A stretch of 34,308 nucleotides of DNA from a virus. Both the position numbers and the translations under genes were made by a program. Below the pieces are notes generated by a model that saw nothing but the letters and a program-made list of their open reading frames with translations, had not been told where the DNA came from and did not search any database. Below, piece by piece: positions 30,001-33,000 of this stretch. Location of the stretch: IMG/VR virus record IMGVR_UViG_3300020417_002200, positions 1 to 34,308 of that record. One strand, 5' to 3'. Numbering within the stretch: position 1 is the stretch's first letter; the number at the start of each line of letters is the position of its first letter.

Positions 30001-33000
30001 GTGCTGTGCCATTCATAGCAAACCATGCTTGTGCAGACCACTCTTTAGTTGCCTTATTGAAGTTTGTTAGTGAAACAGGAGCAGGTGCTTGGAATTTAAG
30101 TGCACCACCACCAAACTTAGTGATTACAGCATCATGAGATACATCACTTTGTGAGAAGTATACCCATGTAGCAAGATTTTGCTTGGTTTCATCAACAGTG
30201 ATGTCATTGCTGTCATTAAATCTAAAGGATGCAAGTTGGTCAGCAACTTGACGGTCAACTGCCAAGATGCAGTCACCAGAGTTGTCAACAGCATGAGATT
30301 TTGCTCTGAAACCGACAGATGTAGTCTCGTCTACCTTAGTTTCAGCAATAACTGTGCCGTTATACTTGATATAAGAGATAATTGCATATCTGTTGTTTTC
30401 AGACTCGTCAACATCAGCAACCAAGGTGTAATTGCCAAACTCATCGACTGTAACACCTGCATGGTAGATATTTCTAAATTGTCCACCGATAGAGAAGGTC
30501 TTGGACCACTCCCAACCAGAATTAGCGGAAGATACTGCAAATTTGTTGACTTGAATCTTGTCATACTTCGCAGTAGCATTATTGTAGACATTCCAGATGA
30601 GGATAACATCGTTATAGTCGTCGATTAGGAATTGTGGGTCTCTGACGTATCCACCGATGGTTGGCATCTGGCGAATATAGTCAATTTCGAGGTTTGCACC
30701 GTCATAGAAGAATACACCGAAGATTAAGTCATCATTTTGCTGGTTTACGCCAACAAAGAAGAATCTGTCGTCTGCAATCCACTCAATCTGATTCAATTCT
30801 TCAGAATCGTCTTCAGATGCAATCTTTCTCTTCTCTACAAGGTTACCTTCGACATCACATTGGATAATCCAGATGTCGTTAGGGTCAGGAGAGTTAGAAT
30901 CTGTATAACCACCAATATAAATGCGTTGCTCTTGGTCAAGAGTGATAGTCTTGATAAAGTCTCTTCTTGTGCTACCAGAGATACCAGCAATAGACTTCTG
31001 CCACTTCAGAATACCGTCTGGAGCGTTAGCATTATTGAATCCAGACTCATAAAGTCCAATCCATACATCTGGGTTGTAGACATCGTTGTCAGGATTTAAT
31101 GTTTGGCCTGCAACATATATGAGGTCCTTTTCTGGAGCACTATTTACATAGATTTTAAGAAACTCTGCTCTCTTTTGATTGGCATTCTGAGGAATGAGAT
31201 GTCTTTCCCAAACCAACTGTCCAAGGTCATCAAACTTAGCAAGGAAACCTGCCTCGTCAGCATCTGCTTCAATAATCTTACCGCAGATATATGTCTGACG
31301 CTCATCGGTAGTCTTAATATCATTAACAACAATCGTGCCGTTTGACTCAAGATACTCAGTCAACCAATAACGAGTTTTCTTATATTGTTGTGGGTGCGAG
31401 ATACGAATCTGGGGAGGATTGTCCACATCGTATCCATTACCAGAGTTGATAATATCAACAGTATTGACATTACCAGTATTCAGGAGATTAATTCTTAATT
31501 GTGCATCCTGACCTTGTGCTGTAATCAACTCAAAGGTAGGAGGAATGTCAGAATTATAACCAACACCACTCTGCAGAATACCGATTGACTCGATACCAGC
31601 AACAACCTTAACTTTGAAGAGTTTGTTAGTGTTATCGATAACAGGACGAGAGTTAACGATTACTTCGTCTTGTTGACGCAACTCATGCTCGATATCAGTA
31701 GTAATAACACCATAAGGTCTGTCACCAATAATTTCTTTGGTGTATGCAGTAATCTTTTGACCCTTAACGGACTCAATAATTGCAGACGCACCAAATCCAC
31801 CAGTGCCTTCATCATCAAAGAAGACAGTATCATTAACCTGATAAGATTCGCCTGGGTTTTCAATAACAAAACCATCAATTTGAGCATCCTCAAACTGAGT
31901 AGTTGTCTCAACTTCAATATCAACTCTAGATTCAGCAGATACTTTCGGGAAGTAATCATAGATTTGCAGAGTTGCCTCTTCAGACATCTCTAGGATTTCT
32001 TGCTGCTCATTAGCATCGATGATGCCATCATTATTACTATCCTGAATCTCAAAGATAATAGGATAACCTTCAATTTCAGTTGTTAAGACATCTGCCTCTT
32101 GGTTAGGTTGTCTATCAACATCAATGTCAACATTTACATAAGGGTCTCTGTATCTGACGACTCCTGATGGGATGTTTTCTTGGGTAGCATCTTGGCTAAA
32201 GTTCCAGGCATCAGGTAGAGAGTTAAACTGGGGTCCAAGGATATAGGGGAATTCGGGGATACCAGTATCTGACGCATCGATTGTGATGAAATATGCATAG
32301 GTGCCATCAGGATATTCAGGTGTTTTACAGAAACGACCGTTGTAGTTGTCTAAGTCACCAGATTGGAAGTCATAGAAGTAGTCAGCAACGAATGACCCAG
32401 CAGGATACTCAGAAAGCAGAGGACCGTCGATACGAGCAGGGTTAGGATTAGTAGCTTGGTCAAAGACAACATTTGTTTTGAGTTTATACGAAGTTCTAAG
32501 GCGACGGATACCGCTATTTTGGTCAGTTGGGTCAATATAAGCATATGGACCGTAAATTGGGTTACCGTCAAACGCCCAACCAATAATAGGAGAGTGTTTG
32601 AAGTTAGATTCTAACTCTTGGAATTGTTGAGTGACAGGATCTAAGAATACGTTGTCTCCAACCACATAACGCAACTCTTTAGGGTCAGAGAGGTGAGCAT
32701 ATTCACCACCAAACTGGTTATTGTAACCAGTAAAGACATAACCTTTAGCAAAGTCGTATTTTTGCTCCAAGTCATACTGAAGGTTTTTATTCCACTTGAA
32801 TACTTCAGGAGTAAAGGTTGCAAGTTGTCCAACCGACTCCAATCTAATAGTAGTATTACCTTGAGTGTAACCAATACCTTTATTAGTAATGGTAACTCCC
32901 AACACACGCCCTTTATCTTCACCAGTGGTGCCGATTGTTGCTTGTGCAATAGCACCGAAACCATCACCATTGATAATTACGTTAGGTGCTGTGGTATATC

